Below, in pieces: positions 6,598-7,292 of a stretch of DNA of 7,292 bases. Source of the stretch: CALXSC01 sp964493475 (lineage in GTDB: Bacteria; Pseudomonadota; Alphaproteobacteria; Rickettsiales; UBA1997); NCBI GenBank assembly GCA_964493475.1, contig CAZBNS010000083.1:1-7292 (forward strand), written 5' to 3'. Positions within the stretch are counted from its first letter, which is position 1. Every line of letters starts with the position of its first letter. A model generated the notes under the pieces. It made no database searches. It saw nothing but the letters and a program-made list of their open reading frames with translations, and was not told where the DNA came from. The translations under genes were made by a program, and so were the position numbers.

Positions 6598-7182
6598 TTG
6601 AGAATTAACTATTAATATAAATTATAAAATGGTTAACTAATAATTCTGTATAGGCTATTAAATGATATTTGAAAAATATAGAAGTAATATAATTGAATTA
6701 TCTATATTCTGTTCAATAAATAATTATATTCTAATTTAATAAAATATTTACCTGATTTTTCAACAATTGAACCAAATTTCCAACCAATAATCATTACACT
6801 TATAATTTTAAAAATAGACTTATAAAATTAATAAAAGCTACAAACAAAGATGAATTACACAAAAAAATATCAACTATAAAAACTTAATATTAACAATTTA
6901 AACTCTTTGGCGGCGAAACCGCAAATGTGTTTAAATTTAAATTTCAATTTGTGCGAAGCACAAAAGCGCGTTGGGGAAAACTAAAACAATTTTCTATCAT
7001 TCTTTCCAAACCTATCTCGATAAATTCAGTGTCAAATAGCACTAATAATATACACTTTTATTGTCAAATAGTAAATACTGTTCTAAAAGTAAAAATTATC
7101 AGAAAACAACTTAAATTATCAAAATTTAAACTTAACTCTAAAATAGCAGAATTGCTCTAGGTACTGATTTTTAGCAGCTTAT
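6598..7182. other. AT-rich gene-free region with hairpins
   Basis: I see no supportable gene here. The first 300 bp are extremely AT-rich and include a hairpin with a 12-bp stem, a 2-nt bulge and an 8-nt loop (6675-6688 with 6697-6708). It lacks a T tract, so it is a weak terminator candidate at best. At 6906-6964 there is a sudden GC-richer patch with two hairpins, described separately. A 77-codon GTG-started frame at 6927-7160 runs through one of these hairpins and has a low-complexity, Lys/Phe/Ser-rich composition; I regard it as chance. Confidence 0.55.
6906..6964. repeat. Pair of small GC-rich hairpins
   Basis: Two stem-loops lie 22 nt apart. The first is TTTGGCGG / CCGCAAA (6906-6913 with 6919-6925; one bulged G; loop CGAAA). 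The second is a perfect 7-bp stem TTTGTGC / GCACAAA with a GAA loop (6948-6954 with 6958-6964). The second contains GCGAAGC (6953-6959), a heptamer known to fold into an unusually stable single-stranded DNA mini-hairpin. They stand out against the AT-rich background. Confidence 0.7.
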
Positions 7183-7292
7183 TTATAACGGTCTCGGCAT
7201 TTGAAACGTGCGGGTTTTCCGCCCAGCGTTCCAATCCGCCGTTGTAAAGTTTAAAGATAATTAAAAATGTCAAAAAACCACCAAAACCCCGC
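7183..7292. other. Left half of an attC-like palindromic site
   Basis: TTATAACGGTCTCGGCAT (7183-7200), followed by a stretch ending GAAACGTGCGGG (to about 7213), is an imperfect inverted copy of 29-58. Matching blocks are TTATAAC, CGGCAT, AAAC and TGCGGG. The central part (about 7214-7292) holds shorter blocks such as CCGCC and the start of the terminal repeat. It sits at the end of the window in the position expected of a cassette-end recombination site. The GC content is clearly higher than in the flanking DNA. The attC interpretation rests on overall architecture and not on a good match to the classical core sites. Confidence 0.45.
7259..7292. repeat. 34-bp terminal direct repeat, right copy
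   Basis: This is identical to 1-34 and in the same orientation. It lies inside the palindromic site that starts at 7183. See the left copy for possible explanations. Confidence 0.95.

Noticed and set aside
6675..6708. Terminator for the 63-residue gene
   Set aside because: The stem is long but entirely A/T-rich with a bulge, and no T tract follows; a real intrinsic terminator normally has a GC-rich stem and a T run.
6927..7160. 77-codon GTG-started frame
   Set aside because: It starts next to one hairpin and runs through another, has a low-complexity Lys/Phe/Ser/Ile-rich composition typical of translated AT-rich DNA, no motif, and no good start signal.
1..7292. Complete small plasmid or phage genome suggested by identical ends
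   Set aside because: No replication, mobilisation, partition or capsid gene is present, so the identical ends are better explained by repeated attC-like sites or an assembly overlap.

Overview
The window is AT-rich and almost certainly from a member of the Bacteroidota. Three signs support this. A secreted protease ends in a type IX secretion (T9SS) sorting domain. A membrane-spanning TPR regulator with a C-terminal helix-turn-helix has the architecture common in that phylum. The two best promoter candidates resemble the Bacteroidota pattern (TTTG, about 19 nt, TAnnTTTG) rather than TTGACA/TATAAT. I cannot name the species.

Layout. Positions 1-58 hold the right half of a long imperfect palindrome resembling an integron attC site; its left half is at 7183-7292. 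The first and last 34 bases of the window are identical. Positions 59-633 hold no gene I can support, only some small hairpins. A good intrinsic terminator at 634-670 ends a minus-strand gene (714-3887) for a 1057-residue secreted M4 (thermolysin-like) metalloprotease with three FN3 domains, a GEVED domain and a T9SS sorting tail. A 409-bp divergent intergenic region separates it from a plus-strand gene (4297-6012) for a 571-residue TPR / transmembrane / coiled-coil / HTH protein. After a 393-bp gap comes a small plus-strand gene (6406-6597) for a 63-residue Cys/His-rich protein I do not recognise. The remaining 585 bp before the palindrome are very AT-rich and appear non-coding, apart from a cluster of stable small hairpins near 6906-6964.

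How the parts may work together. The most striking hidden feature is that about 180 bp upstream of the regulator gene (4102-4280) is duplicated, imperfectly but clearly, upstream of the small gene (6179-6355). Each copy ends in the same promoter-like pair with the same 19-nt spacer. This suggests that the regulator and the small protein share a control input. The protease is divergently transcribed next to the first copy and may belong to the same regulon; that last step is inference.

The second feature is the boundary. The identical ends and split palindrome fit a large gene cassette between two near-identical attC-like sites, a circular molecule cut at this site, or an assembly overlap. No integrase, transposase or replication gene lies in the window.
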